From assembly GCF_009707865.1 (NCBI RefSeq), contig NZ_WMBA01000034.1, forward strand, positions 1-64,000: a stretch of DNA of 64,000 bases. The letters are read 5' to 3'. The position numbers and the translations under genes are program-made. The notes under the pieces were generated by a model that searched no databases, had not been told where the DNA came from, and saw nothing but the letters and a program-made list of their open reading frames with translations. Shown piece after piece: positions 1 to 7,732 of this stretch. Positions within the stretch are counted from its first letter, which is position 1, and every line of letters starts with the position of its first letter. Source of the DNA: Amycolatopsis pithecellobii. Lineage in GTDB: Bacteria; Actinomycetota; Actinomycetes; Mycobacteriales; Pseudonocardiaceae.

Positions 1-39
1 ACCCCCCACCCGTCGCCCGGCCACCACCCCTGATGGTGA

Positions 40-83
40 CGCTTCGCGCCGCGGTGTCGTCCCGTCGAGGCGCTTCGCGCCGC
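40..83. repeat. 13-bp direct repeat upstream of the PTPS-like gene
   Basis: The 13-mer CGCTTCGCGCCGC occurs at 40-52 and again at 71-83, just ahead of the first gene. It could be regulatory or replication slippage. A TGA at 31-33 may end a gene lying to the left of the window. Confidence 0.5.
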
Positions 84-95
84 TAGATTGCCCAT

Positions 96-494
96 ATGTA
101 CTCCATCACCGTTCGCGATCATGTGATGATCGCCCACAGTTTTCGCGGCGAGGTTTTCGGGCCGGCGCAACGCCTGCACGGCGCGACGTTCGTCGTCGAC
201 GCCACGTTCCGCCGGGCGGAGCTGGACGAGGACAACATCGTGGCCGACATCGGACTGGCCACCACGGAACTCGGCAAGGTCCTCGCCGACTTCAATTACC
301 GCAACCTCGACGAGGAGCCGGCGTTCGCGGGCGTCAACACCACGACCGAGTTCCTCGCCAGGCACATCGCCGATCAGCTCGCCGAACGCGTGCACGCCGG
401 TGCGCTCGGCGAAGGTGCCCGCGGGCTCGCCGGGATCACGGTGGCGCTGCACGAATCCCATGTGGCATGGGCGAGTTACGAGCGCGAGCTGTGA
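96..494 (+). CDS. PTPS-fold (6-pyruvoyl-tetrahydropterin synthase-like) protein without catalytic residues
   Basis: This 132-residue protein has the size and layout of the QueD/PTPS T-fold family. His14 and His28 (in RLHG) match two of the three zinc ligands. The third ligand of the HGH motif is Ala30, the catalytic Cys position is Ala24, and the Asp-His pair of the usual DHxxLN motif reads Asn-Tyr (around residues 67-68). The pterin-anchoring Glu near the C-terminus is kept (Glu120 in ALHES). It therefore probably binds a pterin or pyrimidine but cannot perform the PTPS reaction. The S. coelicolor homologue SCO6650 is known to lack zinc and the catalytic triad in the same way. It starts the cluster and overlaps the next gene by 4 bp. 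There is no clear ribosome-binding site at this ATG. Confidence 0.85.
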   Translation: MYSITVRDHVMIAHSFRGEVFGPAQRLHGATFVVDATFRRAELDEDNIVADIGLATTELGKVLADFNYRNLDEEPAFAGVNTTTEFLARHIADQLAERVHAGALGEGARGLAGITVALHESHVAWASYEREL

Positions 495-1516
495 CCGTGC
501 ACGTCGTGCTGCCCGGCGACGTCGACGACGTCACGGTGCCCAGCGGTGGCAACAGCTACGACCGCCGGGTGTGCGAAGGGCTGCCCGGCGTGCACGAGAT
601 CGCGCTTCCCGGGGCGTGGCCGCGTCCCGCGTCCAGCGCCGGGCTGGCCTCGGCACTCGCGGCGATCCCGGACGGCGGCGTCGTGTTGCTGGACGGGATT
701 GTCGCATGTGGACTACCGGAAGTCGTGGTGCCGCAAGCACAACGGCTCCGGGTCGCGGTGCTGGTGCACCTGCCGCTGGCCGCCGAGACGGGTCTCGCGC
801 CCGGTGACGCGGCCGACCTGGACGCGCGTGAACGCGAAACGCTGCACGCCGCGCACGCGGTCGTCGCGACCAGCTCATGGGCGGCGCGGCAGCTGGCCGC
901 GCATCACGAACTGCCGGCCGCCAAGGTCCACGTCGTCCCGCCCGGCACCGACCCGGCGCCGCTCGCCGCCGGCACGGACGGGGTTTCGCAGCTGCTGTGC
1001 GTCGCCTCGGTGACCCCGCGAAAAGGCCAGCGGCTGCTGGTGGAGGCACTGGCCTCGATCGGCCGGCCGTGGCAGTGCACGTTCGCCGGGCCACTGCGGC
1101 GGGCACCGGCCTATGTGGACGAAGTACGGGCGCTCATCGACTTCCGCGGGCTCGCCGAGCGCATCCACCTCGCCGGTCCGCTGACCGGCGACGCGCTGGA
1201 AAGCGCTTACCGCGGCGCTGATCTGGTGGTCCTGCCTTCCCTCGCGGAAACCTACGGCATGGTCGTCACCGAGGCGCTCGCCCGCGGGATTCCGGTACTG
1301 GCCACGGATGTCGCCGAAATCGCGGAAACCCTTGGCGCGGCAGGGATTGTCGTGGCGCCGGGTGACGTGACCGCGCTGACGGACGGGCTCCGGTCGTGGT
1401 TCACCGGCCCCGCCCTGCGGGACGCGCTGCGCGGCGAGGCGCGCGTGCGCCGTGGCAAGCTGACGCCGTGGACCGAAACTTCCCGGGCGATGTCCGCGGT
1501 GCTGGCCCGGCTGTGA
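491..1516 (+). CDS. GT-B glycosyltransferase, family 4 type
   Basis: The product is about 341 residues with the two-Rossmann layout of GT4 enzymes. The C-terminal nucleotide-sugar half carries an E-x7-E motif ([12 protein letters not shown]) followed by GIPVLATD, typical of retaining GT4 transferases. The GTG at 491 is preferred because it forms a GTGA overlap with the stop of the PTPS-like gene; a start at 467 is possible but would lengthen the overlap. It is translationally coupled on both sides. Acceptor and sugar donor cannot be read from the sequence. By context it may glycosylate a GTP-derived heterocycle. Confidence 0.85.
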   Translation: MTVHVVLPGDVDDVTVPSGGNSYDRRVCEGLPGVHEIALPGAWPRPASSAGLASALAAIPDGGVVLLDGIVACGLPEVVVPQAQRLRVAVLVHLPLAAETGLAPGDAADLDARERETLHAAHAVVATSSWAARQLAAHHELPAAKVHVVPPGTDPAPLAAGTDGVSQLLCVASVTPRKGQRLLVEALASIGRPWQCTFAGPLRRAPAYVDEVRALIDFRGLAERIHLAGPLTGDALESAYRGADLVVLPSLAETYGMVVTEALARGIPVLATDVAEIAETLGAAGIVVAPGDVTALTDGLRSWFTGPALRDALRGEARVRRGKLTPWTETSRAMSAVLARL

Positions 1517-2307
1517 CGCCCGGGTTCAGCCCGGACTGGCTGACCCTGCGCGAATCCGCCGACGCCGCCGCCCGCGCGGCCGATCTGCTGGATCCGTTGC
1601 TCGCCGCGCTGCCGGACACATCGCTCGTCGTGCACGATCTCGGCTGCGGCACCGGGTCGATGGCCCGCTGGCTGGCGCCGCTGCTGCCGCAGCCGCAACG
1701 CTGGGTACTGCACGACCGCGACCCGGGCCTGCTCGCCCGCGCCGCCGCGAACGTCGGGGTACCGGCTGAAATCCGCGCCGGGGATCTCACCGAACTGACC
1801 GCGCGGGACCTGGAAGGCGCCTCGCTCGTCACCGCGTCGGCGCTGCTGGACCTGCTGACCGCCGAGGAGGTCGACGCGCTCGCCGAGGCATGCACCGGTG
1901 CCGGTTGTCCCGCCCTGCTGACTCTCTCGGTCGCCGGTGAGGTCGGGTTCACCCCGCCCGACCCGCTCGACGCGGAGTTCAGCGCCGCGTTCAACGAGCA
2001 CCAGCGGCGCGTGACCGGCGGCCGGAGGCTGCTCGGGCCCGATGCCGCCGAGGCCGCGACGGCGGCGTTCGTCCGGCGCGGCGCGGTCGTGCACCGCCGC
2101 GACAGCGCGTGGCACCTGCGTCCGGATGAACTTTTCCGGCAGTGGCTTCGTGGATGGGTACAGGCGGCGTGCGAACAGCGGCCCGAGCTGCTGCCGCACG
2201 CCGCGGACTACCAACGTCGCCGACTGCACGCCGAGGTCGTGGTCGGCCACGTCGACCTGCTCGCGATCGGTGGTGCACCTTGCTCGACAGACTCTGGCCC
2301 TGGCTGA
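1513..2307 (+). CDS. Class I SAM-dependent methyltransferase
   Basis: This 264-residue protein has the SAM-binding motif I as HDLGCGTGS, followed by the acidic motif II segment LHDRDPG. The GTG start overlaps the glycosyltransferase stop as GTGA, so the two are almost certainly co-translated. Its substrate is unknown. Together with the upstream glycosyltransferase it suggests that the cluster product is both glycosylated and methylated. A rRNA or lipid methyltransferase role is less likely given the context, but cannot be excluded. Confidence 0.8.
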   Translation: MTPGFSPDWLTLRESADAAARAADLLDPLLAALPDTSLVVHDLGCGTGSMARWLAPLLPQPQRWVLHDRDPGLLARAAANVGVPAEIRAGDLTELTARDLEGASLVTASALLDLLTAEEVDALAEACTGAGCPALLTLSVAGEVGFTPPDPLDAEFSAAFNEHQRRVTGGRRLLGPDAAEAATAAFVRRGAVVHRRDSAWHLRPDELFRQWLRGWVQAACEQRPELLPHAADYQRRRLHAEVVVGHVDLLAIGGAPCSTDSGPG

Positions 2308-3347
2308 GAACGCTGCTGGCGTTCGGCATTCTCGGTGTGCTGGTCTGGCATGTGGGGACCGGCGCCTTTGTGGACGGTCTGCGGGTGATCAACATCCCGT
2401 CGATCGCCGCCGCACTCGTGATCGGTCTGCTGACCACTGTGGCCAGTGCGTGGCGATGGTGCCTCATCGCCCGCCGCCTCGGGCTGTCCCTCACCCTCGG
2501 TGAGGCTGTGTCGGACTACTACCGGGCGCTGTTGCTCAACGCCGTGCTGCCGGCGGGCGTCCTCGGTGACGTGCATCGCGCGCTCGACCACGGCAAGCAG
2601 TCGGGCGATGTGGGGCGCGGGGTGCGGGCGGTGGTGCTGGAACGGTTCGCCGGTCAGCTGATGCTGATCGCGGTCGCCGTCGTGGTGTTGCTGGCCGACC
2701 CCGGCCTGGCCGGGACGGTGGTTCCGGCCAGGGGTGTCGTGTACGGGGTGATCATCGCGCTCGCCGTGGTGGCTGCGCTCGCAACTTGGGCGCGGTGGGG
2801 CCGGGGCGCGGCCCGGGTGCGCGGCGGCATCGCGACGACGCTCACCGACGCGCGTCTCGGTCTGCTCGGCCGGTCCACGCTGCCGGGCGTGACGCTGCTG
2901 TCGGCGTTCACCGTCGCCGGCTATGTGGCGATGTATCTGGTCGCGATCCGGGCCACCGGCGTGGTCGCGCCGCTGACCACACTGGTCCCGCTGATCGTGC
3001 TGACGCTGCTGGTGATGGGCCTGCCGGTGAACGTCGGTGGGTACGGGCCGCGCGAGGCGTTCTCCGCGGTCGCGTTCGGCGCCGCGGGCCTCGGCGCGGC
3101 CCAGGGTGTCACCGCCGCCGTCGTGTACGGCGTGCTGACGCTGCTCGCCGCACTGCCCGGGGCGATCGTGCTGTTCCGGCGCCGGTCACCCGAGCCGCGC
3201 CAGGTGGCTGCCGAACGCGGTCACGAGCGCCCCGAGCACGAGCTCGCCCTTGCGGGCGGAGGCGAGCGACGGGCGCCCGAGTACCCCGGACTTCGTGTAG
3301 TGATCCAGCCCCGTCGTCAGCAGATGGCGCCGGTCGTCGTGGACTGA
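2280..3347 (+). CDS. Flippase-like integral membrane protein (LPG-synthase TM / UPF0104 family)
   Basis: About 355 residues with roughly eight hydrophobic helices and the family-type segment GGYGPREAFSAVAF near the C-terminal end. Proteins of this family act as lipid-linked glycan flippases or aminoacyl-phosphatidylglycerol synthase membrane domains. Here it could export or flip the cluster product. The TTG at 2280 (LDRLWPWLR) is the most plausible start and overlaps the methyltransferase gene by 28 bp. The reading frame does not stop until 3347, so its last 162 bp lie antisense to the creatininase gene that ends at 3186. The tail after about residue 300 is hydrophilic and of unusual composition. 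Confidence 0.75.
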   Translation: MLDRLWPWLRTLLAFGILGVLVWHVGTGAFVDGLRVINIPSIAAALVIGLLTTVASAWRWCLIARRLGLSLTLGEAVSDYYRALLLNAVLPAGVLGDVHRALDHGKQSGDVGRGVRAVVLERFAGQLMLIAVAVVVLLADPGLAGTVVPARGVVYGVIIALAVVAALATWARWGRGAARVRGGIATTLTDARLGLLGRSTLPGVTLLSAFTVAGYVAMYLVAIRATGVVAPLTTLVPLIVLTLLVMGLPVNVGGYGPREAFSAVAFGAAGLGAAQGVTAAVVYGVLTLLAALPGAIVLFRRRSPEPRQVAAERGHERPEHELALAGGGERRAPEYPGLRVVIQPRRQQMAPVVVD

Positions 3348-3881
3348 ATCGGCCGTTTCGTAGCCGGGCCGGACAAGCTCCGGGTGGGCGTGCAGCAGGA
3401 TCGAGGTCTCCAGTTCGCCGGCGTGCATGTCGGTGTCGCCGGAGGTCTCGAGCCCGGCCACGGCCCGTGCTTCGTCCCACTCGATGAGACCGGGGAAAAG
3501 GGCCATGCCACCGCGGCTTTCCTGGACCACATTGGAGAGCACGTAGTTGCCACCATGGCCATTGATGAGAACCAGCCGGCGGATTCCGCCGTCACGAAGG
3601 GAATCGGCGATGTCGGTGATGACCGAATACAGGGTTTTCGCGGAAATGCTGACCGTGCCCGGCCACGCCGCGTGCTCGTGCGAACATGAGATCGTGACTG
3701 GCGGCAGCAGTCGCAGCGGATATGCGCCCGCGATTTCCGCGGCCAGTGTGCAGGCGATGACGGTATCGGTGCTCAACGGCAGAAAAGCGCCGTGCTGCTC
3801 GAAACTTCCGACCGGCAGGATGGCCACCGCCGCCTCACTTTCGGCGGTTTCGGTGCTGGTCGTGAACGGCAACAAGTCCAT
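3186..3881 (-). CDS. Creatininase-family amidohydrolase, copy 1
   Basis: This 231-residue protein has the metal-site signatures of the creatininase superfamily: PVGSFEQHG, PLSTDT, NGHGGN and HAGELETS. The superfamily includes creatininase, the mycofactocin protein MftE and the archaeal formamidopyrimidine deformylase ArfB. Beside a GTP cyclohydrolase II that may stop at the formylated product, an ArfB-like deformylase role is attractive but inferred. The ATG at 3881 is chosen because TATACA lies six bases upstream, as in leaderless transcripts; ATG 3917 would add 12 residues and leave only 17 bp to the divergent gene. It is the only cluster gene on the minus strand. Confidence 0.85.
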   Translation of the reverse strand: MDLLPFTTSTETAESEAAVAILPVGSFEQHGAFLPLSTDTVIACTLAAEIAGAYPLRLLPPVTISCSHEHAAWPGTVSISAKTLYSVITDIADSLRDGGIRRLVLINGHGGNYVLSNVVQESRGGMALFPGLIEWDEARAVAGLETSGDTDMHAGELETSILLHAHPELVRPGYETADSVHDDRRHLLTTGLDHYTKSGVLGRPSLASARKGELVLGALVTAFGSHLARLG

Positions 3882-3934
3882 TTGTCGTGTATACCGGGAA
3901 AGCGCGGCCCGAACCATGGGAATGAGGGGAGCGG
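3882..3934. promoter_or_regulatory. Divergent promoter region between creatininase 1 and the GCH II gene
   Basis: Only 53 bp separate the two divergent starts. On the minus strand TATACA sits six bases before the ATG, consistent with a leaderless message. On the plus strand a GAGGGGAG ribosome-binding site precedes ATG 3935. The two promoters must overlap, so both directions are probably co-regulated. Confidence 0.5.
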
Positions 3935-4570
3935 ATGCACTCGATGTTCGCTGACGAAGACGTCGCCGAGTCCGAACTGGTCACGCGGCGCGGGAAGTTC
4001 CGCGCCGTCGCGTTCGCCCACGGCGGCCACGAGCACATGGCGCTCGTGCACGGCGGGCCGCCGCTGCGTGACGACGTGCTCGTGCGGGTGCATTCGGAAT
4101 GCATGACCGGTGACATCTTCGGCGCGATGCGGTGCGAATGCGGTGAGCAGCTGGGGGCCGCGCTCGACACGATTGTCGGTGAGGGCAGCGGGATCCTGGT
4201 GTACCTGCGCGGGCAGGAGGGCCGCGGGATCGGTCTGGTCGCGAAGGTCCGGACCCATGTGCTGCAGGACGAACAGGGACTGGACACGGTGGACTCGGCG
4301 ACGAGCCTCGGCCTGCCCGTGGACGTGCGTGACTACACCCCGGCGGCGCGGATCCTGACCCATCTCGGGGTCCGGTCGGTGCGGTTGATGTCGAACAATC
4401 CGGACAAGATCGCCTCACTGGAGGCGCACGGGATCGAGGTCACCGCGCGGGTGCCGTTGCTGATGCCGCCCAATGACAACAACATCGCGTATCTGCGCGC
4501 CAAACGGGACAGGCTGGGCCATGATCTGCCGCAGCTGGACCAGGTCGCGGTGCGCGAGCGGCATGGCTGA
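3935..4570 (+). CDS. GTP cyclohydrolase II homologue with a His at the Tyr switch position
   Basis: This 211-residue protein has all core GCH II elements: three zinc cysteines (Cys56, Cys67, Cys69 in HSECMTGD and MRCECG), the GQEGRGIGL loop, and Asp130/Arg132 equivalent to E. coli Asp126/Arg128. The residue equivalent to E. coli Tyr105 is His108 (KVRTHVLQD; E. coli has KIRAYALQD). In S. coelicolor SCO6655 this position is Met120, and that enzyme stops at the formylated pyrimidine FAPy instead of releasing formate. It lacks the DHBP-synthase domain of bifunctional RibBA. It is therefore unlikely to be the housekeeping riboflavin enzyme. It overlaps the next gene by 8 bp and has a strong ribosome-binding site. 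Confidence 0.9.
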   Translation: MHSMFADEDVAESELVTRRGKFRAVAFAHGGHEHMALVHGGPPLRDDVLVRVHSECMTGDIFGAMRCECGEQLGAALDTIVGEGSGILVYLRGQEGRGIGLVAKVRTHVLQDEQGLDTVDSATSLGLPVDVRDYTPAARILTHLGVRSVRLMSNNPDKIASLEAHGIEVTARVPLLMPPNDNNIAYLRAKRDRLGHDLPQLDQVAVRERHG

Positions 4571-5354
4571 TCACCGGGCGCTGCTGCCGCTGGCGCGGGA
4601 AGCGGTCGCGATCGCGCGCCGGATCGTGCGTGGGGACACCCCGCTTTCGGTCTCCAGCAAGGGAGAACGCGATCTGGTGACCAATGTGGACATTGCCGTC
4701 GAGGAGGCGGTGCGTGAGTTTCTCACCCGGGAGACCCCGGAGATCGGGGTTCTCGGTGAGGAACACGGCCGCACCGGTCCGCCTGGTGGGATGTGGTGGA
4801 CGCTGGATCCGGTGGACGGGACCGCGAACTTCGCCCGCGGCATCCCGTTGTGCGGGGTGTCGCTCGCGCTCGTCGACGGGCAGCGTGCCGTGCTGGCCGC
4901 GATCGATCTGCCGTTCCTCGGCGCCGGGTACGCCGCGGTGGAAGGTTTCGGTGCGTATGCGGGAGATTCGCGCATCGGCGTGTCCGGCGCGACCGAGCTG
5001 GCGGACGCGATGATCGCGATCGGGGACTTCGCCGTGGGGGAGGGCGCCGAGGCCAAGAACCGCGCCCGGCTGGCATTGCTGGCCGAGCTGGGTGCCCGCG
5101 CGCAACGGATCCGGATGCTCGGCACGGCCGCGGTCGATCTCGCGTGGGTCGCGGACGGGAAGCTCGAGGCGGCGGTCATCCTGGCGAACCTGCCGTGGGA
5201 CACGCTGGCCGGGGTGCTCCTGGTCCGGGAAGCGGGCGGGCTCGTCCTCGACGCCGACGACACCGGCCACACCGTGGATTCCGCGGCGACGATCGCCGTC
5301 TGCCCCGGGCTGCGCCCGGAATTGATGCGCATCCTCCGGCGCTCGCTGCAGTAA
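4563..5354 (+). CDS. Inositol monophosphatase-family phosphatase
   Basis: This 263-residue protein carries the IMPase metal-binding series: GEEH near residue 73, LDPVDGTANF near residue 83, and the C-terminal PWDTLAGVLLVREAGG. Family members dephosphorylate inositol phosphate, histidinol phosphate, fructose bisphosphate or PAP. Coupled to the cyclohydrolase by an 8-bp overlap (ATG at 4563), it is a candidate for removing the ribose-5-phosphate phosphate from a GTP-derived pyrimidine. That substrate is inferred from context only. Confidence 0.85.
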   Translation: MADHRALLPLAREAVAIARRIVRGDTPLSVSSKGERDLVTNVDIAVEEAVREFLTRETPEIGVLGEEHGRTGPPGGMWWTLDPVDGTANFARGIPLCGVSLALVDGQRAVLAAIDLPFLGAGYAAVEGFGAYAGDSRIGVSGATELADAMIAIGDFAVGEGAEAKNRARLALLAELGARAQRIRMLGTAAVDLAWVADGKLEAAVILANLPWDTLAGVLLVREAGGLVLDADDTGHTVDSAATIAVCPGLRPELMRILRRSLQ

Positions 5355-5371
5355 TGTGATCTGTGATCACA
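5355..5371. promoter_or_regulatory. Perfect 7-bp inverted repeat, operator-like
   Basis: TGTGATC and GATCACA flank a TGT spacer, immediately after the IMPase stop codon and 22 bp before the second creatininase gene. There is no T-run, so an operator is more likely than a terminator. The half-site spacing (TGTGA-N7-TCACA) is one base longer than the CRP-type site. Confidence 0.5.
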
Positions 5372-5393
5372 CCTGACGTGGGACGGAGTCCGC

Positions 5394-6146
5394 ATGCGTG
5401 AACTGACCCGGATGACCTGGCACGAGGTGAGAGCCGCCGGCCGTGGTGGGGCCGTCGCCGTGCTGCCGATCGGCTCGCAGGAACAGCATGGCGCGCACCT
5501 GCCGATGGGGACCGACACCATGCTCGTGTCGGCGGTCGTGGACGGTGCGCTGGCGCGGCTCGGTGACGACCCGCTCCTCGTGCGGTTACCCGCGTTGCCG
5601 TTCGGCCACAGCCCGCATCACCTGTTCGCGGCCGCGGTCTCACTCACCGCCCATACCCTGCAGGCGGTCCTCGCCGACGTGCTGGATTCGTTGGTACAGA
5701 GCGGATTCCGGCGCGTGCTGATCGTGAACGGCCACGGTGGCAACGACGAGATCATGCGGCTCGCGGTGAAGCAGTACGCCCTGCGGGCCGATGTCGCGCT
5801 CGCGGCCTGCTCGTACTGGTCGCTCGGGGAGTTCCAGAACGTCGGGCACGCGGGGGAGTTCGAGACCTCGCTGATGCTCGCCACCCACCCGGAACTGGTC
5901 GGCGAACCGGGCCCGCGTCCGGAGGTGGCCGGGTTGTTCGCACAGCGGCCCTATCCGGGTCTCACCGTGGAACGCCACGGCGAGTGGGCCCGCGCCGGCG
6001 GTTCGACGGGCGGCGCCACGGAGGCGACGGCCGAGAAAGGCGCAGCGGCACTGGAGGCACGAGCGTCCGCGCTCGCGGCGGCCATCGTCGCGTTCGACGA
6101 GGCGACGCGGGAAAGCCACGGTTCGGCTCCGATTCAAGCTGTATAA
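5394..6146 (+). CDS. Creatininase-family amidohydrolase, copy 2
   Basis: This 250-residue protein has the same metal-site set as copy 1: PIGSQEQHG, PMGTDT, NGHGGN and HAGEFETS. The two copies differ clearly outside these motifs, so this is an old paralogue pair. GGACGGAG before the ATG is a usable ribosome-binding site. Candidate roles are FAPy deformylase (ArfB-like), another cyclic-amide hydrolase, or an MftE-like peptidase; no mycofactocin genes are visible nearby. The C-terminus is Ala-rich and probably helical. Confidence 0.85.
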   Translation: MRELTRMTWHEVRAAGRGGAVAVLPIGSQEQHGAHLPMGTDTMLVSAVVDGALARLGDDPLLVRLPALPFGHSPHHLFAAAVSLTAHTLQAVLADVLDSLVQSGFRRVLIVNGHGGNDEIMRLAVKQYALRADVALAACSYWSLGEFQNVGHAGEFETSLMLATHPELVGEPGPRPEVAGLFAQRPYPGLTVERHGEWARAGGSTGGATEATAEKGAAALEARASALAAAIVAFDEATRESHGSAPIQAV

Positions 6147-6159
6147 CGACCTATACAGC
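6138..6159. terminator. Hairpin at the end of the pterin-like cluster
   Basis: GCTGTATA and TATACAGC form a perfect 8-bp stem around a 6-nt loop, overlapping the TAA of creatininase 2 and lying between convergent genes. There is no U-tract on the plus strand; an A-run at 6176-6181 would give one to minus-strand transcripts only after the phoD gene body. It is terminator-like but AT-rich for this genome. Confidence 0.45.
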
Positions 6160-6173
6160 CGCCGATTTCCGGG

Positions 6174-7682
6174 CTAAAAAATTTGGCGCGCCCCGGGTTC
6201 ATCACTCACGATCACAAACCGGCCAAGGGTACCGACGGGTGAACCGGGTCGTGACACGTAATCGACGGCGCGGTAATCGGCCACCAGGGAATCGGGCGTG
6301 ACCGAGCATCGCACGTATCCGCGTTTGCGGTTGACGAAACGGATATGCGGATTGACGCGCAGCTGCGCGATATCACCCGGGGTCCGGTCCACACCGTCGC
6401 CTTCGGACGTGATCGAGGTGCCGACGAACTCCGCGCCGACCGTGCGGGACAACGGATTGTCGAAATCCGCCTTGATGTCGCACACGTAGCCGCAATGCGC
6501 GTCGCCGGTGATCACCACCGGATTCCGGGTAGTGGCAAGGTGATCCCGTACTTCCTCGCGCTCGGGGAGATAGTCGTCCCACGCGTCGTCGTTGCGAGTC
6601 TGCCAGCCGGGTGCCGGATTCAGTTGCGAGAAGAACACTTGCTGCGCAAGCACATTCCACCGCGCCTGGCTCGCGGCGAGGTTCGCGAACAGCCAGGCCT
6701 TCTGCTGTGCGCCGAGAATCGTGCGCCCCGGGTTTCCGCGCTGTGCTTCGGGAACCTGCGCGCTGCGGTACTGCCGGGTGTCGAGGACATGGAAATCGAC
6801 GAGGTCACCGAACGTCAGCCGCCGGTGAATCAGCAGCGACGGCCCGGCGGGACGGGCGCGCAGCGGCTGATGTTCCCAGTAGGCCTGGAAGGCGCCGGCC
6901 CGTCGCGCCCGGAACTCGGGCACCGGTATCCCGCTTTCGGAACGGTCGCCGGCCCAGTTGTTCTCCACTTCGTGGTCGTCGAACACCGGGATCCACGGGA
7001 ATGCCGCGTGGACCGCCTGCAACGCGGGATCGCTTTTGTACTGGGCGAACCGGATCCGGTAGTCCGCCAGCGTCGCGAGCTGGTGGTCCGGCCGGTGCCC
7101 GCGCCCGATCCGGCCCTGGGACCCACCTTCGTAGATGTAGTCACCGAGGAACACCACGAGATCGACATCCTCGCGCGCCAGATGGTCGTAGGCGTTGTAG
7201 AAACCGTCCGGGTACCGCTGGCAGCTGGCGAAGGCGAACGAGAACCGGTCCACCCGCGCGCCGGGTGCGGGCGCTGTCCGAGTGCGTCCCACGGGGCTCA
7301 GCTCGCCGCCGGCCCGGAACCGGTAGAAATACTCCGCGCCCGGCCGCAACCCGGACACGGCGACATGCACCGAATGCGCCTCGGCGGCCAGTGCCGTGGT
7401 GACCCCGGAGCGCACGATGGTCGCGAACCGCTCGTCGGTGGCCACCTGCCATTCGACCGGCACACCGTCGCCGGTCATGCCGCCGTCGGGTGCCAGTGGG
7501 TCCGGCGCGAGCCGGGTCCACAACATCACCCCGTCCGGCAACGGATCTCCGGACGCGACGCCGAGCGAAAACTGACCGTGGCGTCCGGTGGGCATGGCGA
7601 CGCCGGCCAGCGCGGCCGCGCCGAGCGCGGCGGCCCCGCCGATGAGGACCCGGCGCCGGGTGGGCGTGAATTCAGGGGGCAT
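6174..7682 (-). CDS. Secreted PhoD-family alkaline phosphatase/phosphodiesterase
   Basis: This 502-residue protein begins with a twin-arginine signal (TRRRVLIGG, then a hydrophobic Ala-rich stretch), so it is folded before export. It continues with the Fn3-like N-domain (SLGVASGDP, MLWTRL) and the PhoD metallophosphatase core: FASCQRY, VFLGDYIYEGG, FDDHEVENNWAGD and TGDAHCGY. PhoD enzymes hydrolyse phosphomonoesters and diesters outside the cell using Fe/Ca. The ATG has GGAAGAGG upstream. A phosphate-scavenging role is the family norm; no Pho box was identified. Confidence 0.9.
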   Translation of the reverse strand: MPPEFTPTRRRVLIGGAAALGAAALAGVAMPTGRHGQFSLGVASGDPLPDGVMLWTRLAPDPLAPDGGMTGDGVPVEWQVATDERFATIVRSGVTTALAAEAHSVHVAVSGLRPGAEYFYRFRAGGELSPVGRTRTAPAPGARVDRFSFAFASCQRYPDGFYNAYDHLAREDVDLVVFLGDYIYEGGSQGRIGRGHRPDHQLATLADYRIRFAQYKSDPALQAVHAAFPWIPVFDDHEVENNWAGDRSESGIPVPEFRARRAGAFQAYWEHQPLRARPAGPSLLIHRRLTFGDLVDFHVLDTRQYRSAQVPEAQRGNPGRTILGAQQKAWLFANLAASQARWNVLAQQVFFSQLNPAPGWQTRNDDAWDDYLPEREEVRDHLATTRNPVVITGDAHCGYVCDIKADFDNPLSRTVGAEFVGTSITSEGDGVDRTPGDIAQLRVNPHIRFVNRKRGYVRCSVTPDSLVADYRAVDYVSRPGSPVGTLGRFVIVSDEPGARQIF

Positions 7683-7732
7683 GCGGCACCTCTTCCCGCA
7701 ACGGTACCCAGGACACGGGCCGCCGCGGGATT

